A model generated the notes under the pieces. It made no database searches. It worked only from the letters and a program-made list of their open reading frames with translations, and was not told the origin of the DNA. This document shows, piece after piece, positions 37,064-48,348 of a stretch of DNA of 64,000 nt. The position numbers and the translations under genes were made by a program. Source of the stretch: Rhytidiadelphus loreus (lineage: Eukaryota; Streptophyta; Bryopsida; Hypnales; Hylocomiaceae); the NCBI GenBank assembly GCA_947034895.1, contig OX344764.1, positions 62,725,348 through 62,789,347 on the forward strand. Direction: 5' to 3'. Positions within the stretch are counted from its first letter, which is position 1, and every line of letters begins with the position of its first letter.

Positions 37064-38492
37064 GATTTCAAAACCGTGGCTCACGAAACGTATTTGAGCT
37101 TCAGATTCTCACAAGCACAAATTCAAGAGGTAATTCGGACAACATTTTGTGCTTCTACTGGCCGAGCCCATGTTTCTTTCATGTTGACAAGATATAGCTG
37201 TAACACATGTTCCACGAGCAAAGGTGATGCACATGATCAAGAAGTTCAGTGCACTCTTGAAAAATGATGCAGAAAATGTATTCAATAGCTCTCCAAAGTC
37301 GAAAACCCGTTGCTTTGTGACAGAGCACTACTGACTTACATGAAAAGAAAATCTAAGTGAATCCCACAATGGCCGCACAGCGTCAACATGGTCTGCACCC
37401 CCCAAACCCTATTCTACGCTTCTCTCTATCCAGATTTCGCAACACAAACAATACACATGACTAAAATTCCTATGTGTTGCAAACGACTAGGTACAGTCGT
37501 GAAGAATAGTAAAAATCCGAAAAGATTAAAAGGTAAAAATCTACACATATATGTAACCCCGATCACTACCCCTCAAAGTGAAATCGCACTCTTGAACCCG
37601 AACACAAGCTCTAAAGTTCCTGGATTGCAATGCAACTTCTAGATGACACAACTCCACCTAAGAAACAGCAGAAAAAAAATTCTGACCTAATACACTCTGT
37701 CTCGTCTAGAGGCCGATCAAGCATGATAACGAGGAAAAATTCAGTACATTGACGTGAAAAACAACGAAAGAGAACTTTGCAGAGGTCTAGGGCCAAAATT
37801 AAGCGAGGAAATTCGGAGGAATGTACCAGTTCGTAACGGCGGCAGTTAAATCTTACAGTAGGAAACTAGCCTCTTAACATCGCCTACTCGTTGGTGGTCT
37901 GAGTTCAGTTGAAGAAATCCTAGAGCTGCTAGAACTTGTGCCCGGGCTAGCTCGTCCTTGCAATCCATTAAGGTGAATACCGAAGCAGCCCGAAACTTTC
38001 TGCGTATATGAGGGGTTTAGGGTTTTGAGCCATTCTTGAGCATGGTCAGAGCCTCAGAGGGCATAGTTGGGCCAGCTTTGGTGATAACGTCCAGAATTTA
38101 CAGAGTTTCGGCTCATCCTAAATTCCTCATCTTAACGAGTGTTGTCGTTGAGGGTGATTTTAATCTTCGATGATTGTGCGAGTAATTAGGGTTTCGAAGC
38201 TCTTCTTAGGATGCTTTCTTGCATTTCATGTTGCTTTTCGGTTGTGAATTAGGGCTGTGATATGTAGCGTTCTCGGGTGGGTGTGGTATCCATTTTTCAT
38301 CGGGAGTAGGAGGGCTTCAGACAAACACATTCCCTATTTTGTGACTTATAGCTTGGAATTTGTTTCGCTGCCGTGACTGAATTCTTTCGTAGAGCTCCTG
38401 TCGTCAGATTCCTTACCGATTTCAAGGGTAAGCTGTTGTAGTTTAAAGTACCGTGTTTTAGAGTATCTTGACATATTGGATGAATATCACCA
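37064..38492. promoter_or_regulatory. Divergent upstream region, transporter / PDF gene
   Basis: 1.4 kb separate two divergent start codons. Short TTTAGGG/AGGGTTTTG boxes occur at about 38015-38035 and TTAGGGTTTCG at about 38188, telo-box-like elements plausible for the + strand gene. No coding region recognised. Confidence 0.45.
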
Positions 38493-41400
38493 ATGGCGAA
38501 TTCCAAGCATCTTTTGAATCGAATTCGTTCTCCACTTTCTTTGCTTTGTCGAAGAGACTGTGGTATTGCATTGCATGGCCGATCAGACCATGTTTCTCAG
38601 GTTGCATGAATTTGGCGGAAGGTGCTCTTGGCTAGGGTTTTGGCTTGAACCTCCTGGGAAGAGGCTTTGAATAACAGAATATTGAGGAGTGAGGGTTCTC
38701 ACAAATGTTTGTAGGCAGGGGTCCATGGTATTGTCGCGGGCCTGAAACCATTTCGAGTGGGGAACAGGATTCCGCAGATCGTAGATTTGAGGACTTCCAC
38801 TTCTGTTGTCGCTGAGGAGATGTTTGGATTCTAAAAATCGACTTATGAGACTCCATCAACAAAGAAGTACTGGTATCTTGCACGTGACTCCTGAACAAGA
38901 TTTTCAAAACCCTAAAATACCATTGCGAAGTGCAAATGCAGCATTCAACCTCCAATTGTGATCCTGAGGTTGGGTCGTGAGGCTGACGCATGTGGTGTCT
39001 CGCCATCTCCTCTTGCTGCACCAGATTTTCTTGTCCCCTCGATGAGTCTCCACTCCTAGGTAAACCTTCTCAAAGGGACCAAGAAACTTTAGAGTATAAT
39101 TCCTCACATATGATCCTTCTCTTCAACAAAGTCAGAATCTGAAGCTGTTTGCATACATTGAGAGTGTGGTCTTTCCACCTGCGTGGAGGTTTGCTCGATT
39201 AGGGTTTAGCGATTCGGAGGGAAGCACGGACATAGTGGGAAGGTGACTGAAAATTCAAAGAGAACGATTCTTTGTCTAGATTGAAGTCAAGGTTGCATTG
39301 GCTGTGTTCATATGGAGCTTCTCTTACTGAAGTTAGGGTTTAGGGTTTAGCACTCTGAAGATGAGAACGACACAGTTGAAAAGGTAGCTCAAGATCCGGC
39401 AGAGATTGATTCATGTTAGGGTAGAGCAGACGCATTGGCAAGGGAGCAGTTAATTCGAAGAGATGAATCTTACATGATGCTTTGTGTCTAGGTTGAAGTC
39501 AAGTTTTAGTCAAGTTTTTCTGAGCTATAGATATTGGACTTGTTCATGTGGAGGTGTTGTGGTTTAAAGTTTCTTGCTGTTCATAAGTTGGTTTATTTAG
39601 TAGAATTTTGTATCGGTATAATTTGTAGTAAATGTTGCAGCGTTCTTACTACCTATAGAAGAGTGTTAAGGACTAGAGGAACCTTAATGACTGATACTTT
39701 CACACATGTAACTCTCCCGGCCAAAGTCAAGCTTTTAGCCAAGTTTTCGGGAGCTGAATACATTAGAAGTTGTTCATATGCACGTCGAGCTGTCGTTGTT
39801 GTGTCTTCCTCGCTGCTTGGAGGCCAGAGAGGTTAAGGTCTAGCAGTGTGGAGAATCGGACAGGCGGAGTTGAAAGGGAGCAGAGGACCCGAAGAGAGAG
39901 TATCTGTGTTATGTTTTGTTTTTGACTGAAGCTTAGTATTAAGGCTCATACATTGGTAATTGTTGATGTAGAGAACTGCTGAGGGTGTTTTTCTCTCCAA
40001 ACTGAGGGTTTATTCCGAGGGTATTCCACCAAACGGGAAGAGAACATAATTATATATTTGAAGGGGATTGGAAGACTTGAAGAGATGGATTCATACATGA
40101 AACTTTGGTGTATGGACTGAAGTGAAGTTCTAGTCAATTTTTTGGAAGCTTCATACATATGAAGTTAGTCATGCTGAAGACAAAGAAAGAGCTATACAAA
40201 ACAGACAAGGAACAGACGACAATTGAACAGACTTAAAGCTAGTGACAATAATACATGATACTTGTGTCAATGCTGAAGTCGAGTTTTGTAGCTTTTTGTA
40301 TACATTGGGCGTTTCCGATGTTGAGGTTGGGGTTCATGAAGCAAACAAGAAAGGTTTCTCTTCTGCCTGGAGGTTGAGCAATATGGTGAAAGAACAAACT
40401 TAGTTGAAAGGAGCAGATCGAGACTTTTATACTGTATCAACTTTTACTCAAGGTCTCAGACACTGCATACAATTAGACAAGGAGCTTTCCTTAACAGACC
40501 AAGAACATTGACGTGAAAGGGAACCAAGACGCGTAGAGATTCGTTCATATACTTTTTGGAAATAAGAAGTTAGATTCCTGCTTCTGGTGTTACTTTGCTT
40601 TTGCAGAGGAATCGTGTGAAGTAGAATTCGAGCCACAAAACGTTTATATTCATGTTCCTTTTATTGCGTCATAGGCAACAAACGAGGAGCTATTTGGTGC
40701 CTGAAGCTGGTGCACGGGTGAGTAATCGTTCATTTATGGCCATACACCTATTAATCGTACGTGGTTGGTAGATTAAGACGTGTGTCAACTGAACCACTGT
40801 GGTCATGTTAGCAACATATGTGTCCGATATATGTAGATATTCCCCTATTTGATAAATTGAGGGATATTTGATAAATAGGATGTTATGTTTTCCCAAAATT
40901 GACAGGACATGAACTTGGTTTGGTTGGACGTTAAACATTAAATAGTAGTACTGATGAATATTCTACTCTCAAATCTATGCTGCTTCCAATGTGTTTTTTG
41001 ACGCATTGCTGGGGATTCGTGTGACCAGGGTTCCTGTGTGCTCACACTTTTGAAGTCTCGATGGCTTATACATCCTTCTTTATTATTAGTCTCGTCCTCC
41101 CATGGAGAAAGAAGCAGCGGAGAAATTAGGTTTTCATCGTCATCTGTTTGGAGGAAACCATCTGTGAGTACCAATGCTTCAGGTATGTCTCGGATGCCCA
41201 TCCGCATGGCAAGAAATGGGTGTTGCCTGTCTCCCTCAGAAAGAATGTCTGACATTTTGAAGTACGTTCCAGTTGAATCAGGTGAAGCACAGACAATTGA
41301 ACAAGTTTGGGAGGAGTATTTTGCGGATCCTTTGCAATGGTGGGACAAAAGAGTTTACAAGGTATCTCTAGGACTATCAATTGGACTACTGGTTGATGTT

Positions 41401-41777
41401 AGAAAGTCGTGAACAAGCAATGAGGATGGTTATAAATCGCTTCTACAAGGCCATGGGCGCATTGGGAAACAATAAGCATAGTGCATTCTCTATGTGTTTT
41501 GGAGTGGATTGAAGACTTATTAGATCATTCTAATGTTTAACAACTTCAAAATATTGATCAGTGTTCCATATTTGATCATGAGTTGTGGTGCATATAGATG
41601 AATCCCAAATCACCTGACTTTAAACACAAGGTGACAAAGAAAGCACTTTGGGTAGATGGCTGGTCAACTCCACCACGGGTGAAGGCGATGCTCAAATTGG
41701 TGACTCAAAGCAAATTACCTTCTCATGTTGGTTATCAAACCAATGATTCTCAAGAGATTGTAAAACCAAATAGGTAA
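38493..41777 (+). CDS. PDF-motif (OSB-type) organellar protein, possible 5' part of the PPR gene
   Basis: Exons 38493-38600, 41029-41361 and 41598-41777 give 206 aa. The first exon encodes a strong mitochondrial-type presequence (MANSKHLLNRIRSPLSLLCR). Residues of exons 2-3 carry a PDF motif, the C-terminal module of plant organellar single-stranded-DNA-binding (OSB) proteins: VWEEYFADPLQWWDKR, then NPKSPDFKHK and ALWVDGW. No OB-fold (SSB) domain is visible before it, which is odd for an OSB protein. The second and third exons are well supported by the split motif. Exon 1 is chosen by phase and targeting character over a 2.4-kb intron, and its donor is weak (GTTGCA). The ORF can stop at TAA 41775-41777. 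It can also be spliced at AG|GTAAGC (41773/41774) into the downstream PPR ORF in frame. Confidence 0.65.
38900..40400. repeat. Decayed tandem array, about 200-bp units
   Basis: About six degenerate units, recognisable by a TGAAGTCAAG(T) core followed by TTTTAG.CAAGTTTT, GAAGCT and TTCATATG, with cores near 39282, 39492, 39724, 39928, 40118 and 40275. It lies in the inferred first intron of the PDF gene. Spacing ranges from about 160 to 230 bp and divergence is high. Confidence 0.55.
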
Positions 41778-42220
41778 GCATGAGTTGTCTCCCTTTGTGA
41801 CAGAAGTAGGTGCACATAACGTAGCTATAGGTGAAACTTTCATATTAAAGGTGGACTTCAAACTTGCACTGTGTAATATTTTTGTTACGTGCAGCATGAA
41901 ACTTGTGATTTGGGTTGGCGTGAGGATTTGGTTTGTGTAACAGTTGTTTGTGTATTTGCTTTATGTTGGTCACTTTGTGAGTGTTTATTAGGTGCATTAA
42001 AAGTGTAATTCATTTTTGAGAAATATTTTGCATTTAAGAGATATTGTTGCATCTAAGGATGTGCAAATTGATTGAGTAAAAGTTTCCCATGTCTCAAAAG
42101 TTGTTCTCATGAAGAATGTATTGATGAGCCAGGTTACCGAAGGGCAATTTTGGAAGAAGAAACACTTTGCCCACTAGTGCAAGAGAGTCAAAGCAAAATG
42201 CTCAAGTTGGCGGTGGCAAA

Positions 42221-44935
42221 ATGCGCATGCAAAATGCAAGAAACAGTGAAGCAATTGATGTTTTGAAGAACCGACTACAACAAGGCATTGCTATGAGCCC
42301 GTACATGTATGTTGAAGTTCTGAAGCGGTGCTTGAAGCACGAAGACCTTTCAGCAGTCAAGCAAGTTCATGAGTGCATCATTCTAAGTGGAATACAACAG
42401 AATACACATCTGGCAAACAACCTACTGAGTGCCTACATCAGATGTGGGACATTGGAAGATGCATGCCGAGTGTTTGATGAACTTGTGGAGAAGGACTTAT
42501 TTAGTTGGACTAAAATGATCGGAGGTTATGCTCAGCACAGTCGCGCAAAAGATGCGATGGAAGTATTCAATCAAATGCTCCAAGAAGGTGTGCAGCCAGA
42601 TGCGGTTACTTACTTGAGCATCCTGAAGGCATGTGCCAGCCCGTCAGCTTTAGAATGGGGCGAAAAAATTCATGCATATATCAGAGATGGTAGCCTTGAG
42701 TCAGATGTGCGTGTAGGGACTGCGCTCCTTAAAATGTATGCCAAGTGTGGGCGCATAAAGGAGGCAAGGAAAACTTTTGATAAGTTGGCCAGTCGTAATG
42801 TCATTTCCTGGACTGTGATGATTGGAGCATATGCTGAAAGTGGGTGTGGTGAGGAGGCATATCGATTGTTTCTCCAAATGAAACGGGAAGGCTTAAAACC
42901 AGATGCTTTTACATATGCGAGTATTTTGAATGCATGTGCAAGCTCAGGGGCGTTGGAGTGGGTGAAGGAGGTTCACAGCCATGCTCGTGAAGAAGGATTT
43001 GAGTCAGATGTGCGTGTGGGCAATGCTCTAGTCCACATGTATTCAAAGTGTGGCAGCATCGATGATGCCAGACTGGTTTTTGGCAGAATGAAGCACCGCG
43101 ATGTAAGGACATGGACTGTGATGATTGGAGGGCTTGCACAACATGGGTGTGAGCGTGAAGCATATGAACTTATTCTCCGAATGAAACGGGGAGGTTTAAA
43201 ACCAGATGCATTTATATATGCGAGTATCCTGAATGCATGTGCAAGCGCCGGGGCCCTGGAGTGGGTGAAGGAGGTTCACAGCCATGCTCGTGAAGATGGA
43301 TTTGAGTCAGATGTACGTGTGGGCAATGCGCTAGTCCACATGTATGCGAAGTGTGGCAGTATCGATGATGCGCGACTAGTTTTTGACAGAATGGAGGAAC
43401 GGGATGTAATTACATGGAACGTGATGATTGGCGCATATGCTGAAAGTGGGTGCGGTGAGGAAGCATATCGATTGTTTCTTCAGTTGATACGGGAAGGCTT
43501 TAAACCAGACGCAGTCACATATATGAGCATACTGAAAGCCTGTGCAAACACAGGGGCTTTGGAGTGGGTGAAGGAGATTCACAGCCATTCCCGTGATGGG
43601 GGATTTGAGTCAGATGTGCGTGTGGGCAATGCGCTGGTCCACATGTATGCGAAGTGTGGCAGTATCGATGATGCCAAACTGGTTTTTGACAGAATGGAGG
43701 AACGGGACTTGATTTCATGGACTGTGATGATCGGCGCATATGCTGAATGTGGCAGTGGTGAGGAAGCGTATCGATTGTTTCTCCAATTGATTCGAGATGG
43801 TTTCAAGCCAAATGCAGTCACTTATATGAGCATCCTGAATGCATGTGCAAGCGCAGGGGCTTTGGATTGGGTGAAGGAGGTGCACAGCCATGCTTGGGAA
43901 GGGGGGTTTGAGTCGGATTTGCGGGTGGGCAATGCGCTGGTCCACATGTATGCAAAGTGTGGCAGCATCGATGATGCCAGACTGGTTTTTAACAGAATGA
44001 AGCAACGCGATGTAAGGACATGGACTGTGATGATTGGGGGACTTGCGCAACATGGATGTGGGTCTGAAGCTCTAGAACTCTTCAGGAAAATGAATGCAGA
44101 CGGTGTGAAGCCTGATGGTTACTCATTTGTGGCAGTGCTATCGGCCTGTAGTCATGCAGGCCTTGTTGACGAAGGCCGTCAACTCTTCCTAGCTATGTCG
44201 CAAGATTATGGCATCGTCCCCAATGTGCTGCATTGGAACTGCATGGTGGATATTCTTGGGCGGGCAGGCCACCTGGAGGAAGCAAAGCTCTTCATTGATA
44301 ATATGTCAGTTGAACCAGATGGAGCTACTTGGGGAGCCTTGCTCAGTGCTTGTAGATCTTATGGGAATGTGGAGTTGGGTGAACTTGCGGCTAAAGAGCG
44401 TGTCAAGTTGGAACCCAAGGATGCCTCGACGTACGTGCTCCTCTCCAACATCTATGCTGCAGAGGAGAAGTGGGAGGAGGTATCATTGGTGCGCTCTATG
44501 ATGCAGGAGAGAGGTGTACGCAAGGAACCGGGGCGTAGCTGGATTGAAGTGGATAACAAGATTCATACCTTTGTTGGAGGGGATACATCTCACCCGGAAT
44601 CAGAGGAGATATATGCGGAGCTGAGCAGATTGACTGAGAAAATCAAGGCTGAAGGCTACCTTCCAGATACCCGGCTTGTGTTGCATGATATTGACGAGAA
44701 GGATAAAGAATTTTCTGTTTGCTCTCATAGTGAGAAGTTGGCTATTGCGTACGGACTTATTTGCACTCGTAGTAGTAAACCTGTTCGTGTTTACAAGAAC
44801 CTCCGGGTGTGTTCAGATTGTCATACAGCAATCAAATTGATGTGCAAAGTGACTAGAAAAGAGATTGTGGTGAGAGATGCAAATCGCTTTCATCACTTCA
44901 AAGATGGCTTGTGTTCTTGTAAAGATTACTGGTGA
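42221..44935 (+). CDS. PLS-type pentatricopeptide repeat protein with E and DYW domains
   Basis: Organellar C-to-U RNA-editing factor class. The uninterrupted ORF gives 904 aa from the first ATG (42221). An N-terminal region of about 60 aa is followed by P, L and S PPR motifs (about 60-690), E motifs, the PG box (PGRSWIEVDNKIHTF, about 770) and a complete DYW deaminase domain. That domain shows HSEKLA (catalytic His-x-Glu), CSDCH zinc ligands and terminal CSCKDYW. Five successive PLS triplets are almost identical at exactly 303-bp spacing. By the PPR code (5th/last residues), the S motifs are mostly N/D (U) and the P motifs mostly T/D (G). The predicted pattern, with L motifs left open, is U G n A G n U G n U U n U A n U G. 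The ATG-initiated protein has no evident targeting peptide. The frame stays open upstream to 42128, with an acceptor at 42132, which suggests an upstream 5' exon. Confidence 0.93.
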   Translation: MRMQNARNSEAIDVLKNRLQQGIAMSPYMYVEVLKRCLKHEDLSAVKQVHECIILSGIQQNTHLANNLLSAYIRCGTLEDACRVFDELVEKDLFSWTKMIGGYAQHSRAKDAMEVFNQMLQEGVQPDAVTYLSILKACASPSALEWGEKIHAYIRDGSLESDVRVGTALLKMYAKCGRIKEARKTFDKLASRNVISWTVMIGAYAESGCGEEAYRLFLQMKREGLKPDAFTYASILNACASSGALEWVKEVHSHAREEGFESDVRVGNALVHMYSKCGSIDDARLVFGRMKHRDVRTWTVMIGGLAQHGCEREAYELILRMKRGGLKPDAFIYASILNACASAGALEWVKEVHSHAREDGFESDVRVGNALVHMYAKCGSIDDARLVFDRMEERDVITWNVMIGAYAESGCGEEAYRLFLQLIREGFKPDAVTYMSILKACANTGALEWVKEIHSHSRDGGFESDVRVGNALVHMYAKCGSIDDAKLVFDRMEERDLISWTVMIGAYAECGSGEEAYRLFLQLIRDGFKPNAVTYMSILNACASAGALDWVKEVHSHAWEGGFESDLRVGNALVHMYAKCGSIDDARLVFNRMKQRDVRTWTVMIGGLAQHGCGSEALELFRKMNADGVKPDGYSFVAVLSACSHAGLVDEGRQLFLAMSQDYGIVPNVLHWNCMVDILGRAGHLEEAKLFIDNMSVEPDGATWGALLSACRSYGNVELGELAAKERVKLEPKDASTYVLLSNIYAAEEKWEEVSLVRSMMQERGVRKEPGRSWIEVDNKIHTFVGGDTSHPESEEIYAELSRLTEKIKAEGYLPDTRLVLHDIDEKDKEFSVCSHSEKLAIAYGLICTRSSKPVRVYKNLRVCSDCHTAIKLMCKVTRKEIVVRDANRFHHFKDGLCSCKDYW
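42650..44164 (+). repeat. Five 303-bp tandem coding repeats in the PPR gene
   Basis: The block beginning TTGGAGTGGGTGAAGGAG recurs at 42953, 43256, 43559 and 43862. A more diverged first copy lies at 42650 (TTAGAATGGGG). Spacing is exactly 303 bp, one PLS triplet (101 aa). The copies are highly similar at nucleotide level. Confidence 0.95.
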
Positions 44936-47283
44936 TCAGTTTGGAAATCCCGATTGATGGTGGCATCATACGATGCGAAGCACAGGTCAAATTTCTCAAA
45001 ACCTTTGATGAGTCTTGATAATCGTTGACTGTCTCTGTCTATTTTTGATGATCTTTGACAATGTTTGAATATATTGGATGATCATTGATGTAAACAAGGA
45101 ATTGACCTCATTATTCTTTATGTAATGTTATCCTACAAGACATCGGTAAGCTGTAATTGATGCTCACATTTATCTCTCGCTCTTCTGTGACCGCAGGCTG
45201 CATTCAACAGTTTACGCTAGCCAAGGAGCTTGTGCAGCCATCCACTATGTGAGCCAAAACTATCATTAACTAAACCTAAGCATTCTCTCTGCATTTTCAG
45301 GACCTACTCTTAACAGTTGATTCCCTCGGACTTTTTGTAATTGCATCAACTATTTAATTAGCCAGTGTCCTCAAAGAGCTCCTCCACAGTTGTTGTGCTT
45401 GGTGTCTGCTTCCGATCAAGATTGCAGATATCTCAATCCAGAAACAATCACAAGGGATGAGCTGATTGCAGTCAACTTGTATGTGTGCAGTGAGGAATAA
45501 GGAAGCTCGGATGAAATCATGGAGGGGTTCCATCAATCTTGGGACTAAGCACTCTGCACAAGGACGACCTAGAGGCAGAGAGCTCCAAAATTTTCATAGA
45601 TAACACGCTCAGTGATCAACGTCTGCAACAACACCATTGAGGTATGATCAATTATTTTTTTACTTTCGACAGTATATTCGTTTTCTCCATGGGAATTTTA
45701 AGATTTCATCAAGTGCATGAAATATTGTGCTCTGTGCGGGTGTACATATTTAATCGTCATGAAATATTGTGCTTTAGTCTTGAAATTGAAATGGTTAGTT
45801 AGACTGGCACTAATTCACTTTTTTCCAGGCACGCAAAATCCCTTCTTCTGGCAACCAGACGGGGCGGGCTTGAGTCTGCTTGCTGCCTTCTCTATTTGCT
45901 TTATAACTAGAAGAAATTTTTTCATTTATACACTTTGCAACACCTTGGAATTGACCATGATGCTCTAATTTTGGGTATCCATGATGTTCATAATCCCATT
46001 GTAGTATGGAACTACAAGAGGAGGGATGTGACAAGATTATCTATTTTGCATTGTGTCACAACTCCTATCATGACTCATGTCACAAAATCTGTCATGTTTT
46101 CATCCTAGAGAAATATCATCTAACATTCATGATGAAAACTAAGAGTGATAAGTGTTTTTGTGATTTGTCATGCACATGTTTCCTTTGTCTCTTACAAACA
46201 AAAATATGAAATGGAGTTGACTAGTAGAATTTAAGTGTGGATGCTCATGATTGTATAGGTGTGGTTGTAGAACCTACATGAACTTTGAAAATGTTGTTTA
46301 TTTAAAAAATTGTTCTTCTCTACAAAACATTAAATTGTCTATTTGAAATGGGCTCATGTTGATGTGGCATGTCACATCTACTTCACTTTACTTCAAAAGC
46401 CACTTTGTGTAATTAGAGATGAGAAGACAAGTTCTTTATATAAGTTGCAATGGGGTGATGGGAAGTAAACCAAACCATGTGGGATATGTAAATTTGAATG
46501 AATAGGGGCTCAATTGCTCGTAGTTAAATGAAAATTCTAAAACCTTCACTTGTTGCCTAAAACCCTAAAGTCGTTGCCTTGTAAAGGATATCATTGTCTT
46601 CAATTTCATTGGAGTTGAGGTCTTGCAAGGTCATGGGCCTGCAAAATTGAGGTCTTGTGAAGTTGCAATCCTACCATTGGCACATTTGGCTAGGTTCCAT
46701 GGTTGAGCCTAGGCCATATCAGGCCACATTACCTAAGATCCACCTTTGAATGAAGGATTTAGTGTCCCACATGGTTTTGTATATTAATCCCCAAAGGATG
46801 TAGTAGACAATTTTTGTCCTTTGGATGATTTCAAGTAGGATTGTAGAATGGAAAAAAACATTTTTTTTTCATCAAATTTTTTTGGAGGAGGGAATGTTTG
46901 AATGCATTTTTTGTGAATAGTGTTGTATATTCCCTCATTATAGTATTATTGATTTTTTGGATGAAGCAAGTACATTCTTCATTTCTACAATTTCTTTCAA
47001 AATCATTCATCAACAATTTTTTCCGCTAATCATGTATACAAGGATTAAAGGCATACTATTTAAAAAATTTATAGAAGTTATAATTTTTTGTCCACAAAAA
47101 CAATTTCGCTTAGTTTGTTCCCACTAAAATTTATCAATACATGAAAAATTTGTGACTACATGAATTACCTCCAAATTGTGTAGATGCCTAAATATTAGAT
47201 GGTACTAGTACTTCCACCACATTCAGGTAAACCAACTTAGGATAAGCAAACTACCTATAATACACCTAGGAAATGACCCATTA
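44936..47283. other. PPR downstream region and AT-rich spacer
   Basis: No gene recognised. The first few hundred bases, including a TTTGATGA/TCTTTGACAAT simple-sequence patch at about 45005-45090, are probably 3' UTR. A stretch at about 46400-46560 resembles 23376-23475: both contain GAGAAGA, CTTTAT, TGGGGT and a shared CCATGTGGGATATGTA block. It is therefore probably a dispersed repeat. Confidence 0.4.
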
Positions 47284-47560
47284 AGGTATGTGCACCTAAA
47301 AGTGACACTCTCCTAACTGCAACCCCTATCTATAAATGTCCAAGATTTTAAGCTTGAAATCTTGGACAATTGTAGATAGGGGTTGCAATTAGGAGAGTGT
47401 CATTGTTAGGTGCACATACCTTTTAATCTTTGCATCACTCCAAGCCATGACAAACTTTTTTCAATAAATGAGATTTGGTCTACATTAGGAAATGACCCAT
47501 TACAATCTTTGCATCAACCCATAATAGACTTTTTTCAATATGTGAAATTTGGATTACATT
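47269..47560. repeat. Tandem duplication flanking the hairpin
   Basis: Unit 1 (47269-47283 plus 47426 onward, interrupted by the hairpin) and unit 2 (about 47485-47560) share GGAAATGACCCATTA, ATCTTTGCATCA, ACTTTTTTCAATA and a TTTGG.TTACATTAGG block. Confidence 0.7.
47284..47422. mobile_element. Near-perfect hairpin MITE (about 65-bp arms, 8-nt loop)
   Basis: The two arms pair with about five mismatches in 65 bp around TAAGCTTG. The ends are AGGTATGTGCACCT and AGGTGCACATACCT(T), flanked on both sides by TTA (47281-47283 and 47423-47425). A neighbouring direct repeat (47487 onward: GGAAATGACCCATTA then AATCTTTGCATCA) preserves the uninserted version of the same flank. TTA duplication and a short fold-back structure fit a PIF/Harbinger (Tourist-like) MITE. 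The structure also resembles a small-RNA precursor. Confidence 0.8.
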
Positions 47561-47612
47561 AGGTTGAGTTAGTGGCTACAATCAATGTCTTGAATGATGG
47601 TCATTAGCAATC

Positions 47613-47822
47613 CCAAAACTAGCTAAATTTTGCTCAGTTGCTAATTAATTTCTTTATGCCCTCAATGTAAATTCAAAAAAAATCTTCCAAAAATGAACAT
47701 TTGGATAATATCTTGAACCGGACCCTAAAATTGGCTAAATTTCACTCAATTGCTACTTAATTTCTTTATACCCTCAATGCAAATTTTTTTTAAATCTTCC
47801 AAAAATGAACATTTGACTAATT
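47613..47822. repeat. Tandem duplication, 2 x about 115 bp
   Basis: Two copies share CTAAATTT.(G/A)CTCA.TTGCTA, TTAATTTCTTTAT and CCCTCAATG.AAATT, followed by ATCTTCCAAAAATGAACATT. Confidence 0.7.
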
Positions 47823-48134
47823 ACCCTAAACCCATTCTGGAATCACTGATGGTGATGGAATGATTAGGGACTACAATGAAAACTTCCACCTTTTTAGTGT
47901 AAATTCATTACAAGATGTGACTTTTTTATGGTTTTGGAGTAGTTTCAAAGACAAATTCATAACAAATTCATACTTTGTCCAAAAAAAATAAAAAATTCAA
48001 TTGCTCTCCTCATTTCTTCCATTTGACTTTATATTGGATTTTTTTTTTTTAATTTCAACAATGCAAACAAGACAAACCAGTCATTCTGCCATAGGCCAGT
48101 TTACTTTACATGGTTAGGCCACTCCACATGGCTA

Positions 48135-48348
48135 GGGTGAATTGACCCCCTCGTTGCCCCTCTAGGGCAAACCCTGGAATTTTTTATTTGCAAGGCTTAA
48201 TTTTTTTTTGAAATTCTGAATTTATATTTGCAATCAGAGGCCCCAAATTACTCTAGGGAGATGCAAGTATTACCAAAAAATTGGCACAACATAGGGGGCT
48301 TTTTTTCAAACCAACGTTGACCGGGGCAACGAGGGGGTCAATTCTCCC
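48135..48348. mobile_element. MITE with 26-bp terminal inverted repeats
   Basis: 48135-48160 and 48323-48348 are reverse complements with one mismatch in 26 bp (core GAATTGACCCCCTCGTTGC). The 162-bp AT-rich interior encodes nothing. Its interior is related to 22120-22296. The flanking target duplication is unclear. Confidence 0.8.

Noticed and set aside
42909..44053. Several overlapping minus-strand ORFs (60-112 aa) opposite the PPR gene
   Set aside because: They are antisense shadows of the 303-bp coding repeats and recur with the same period.
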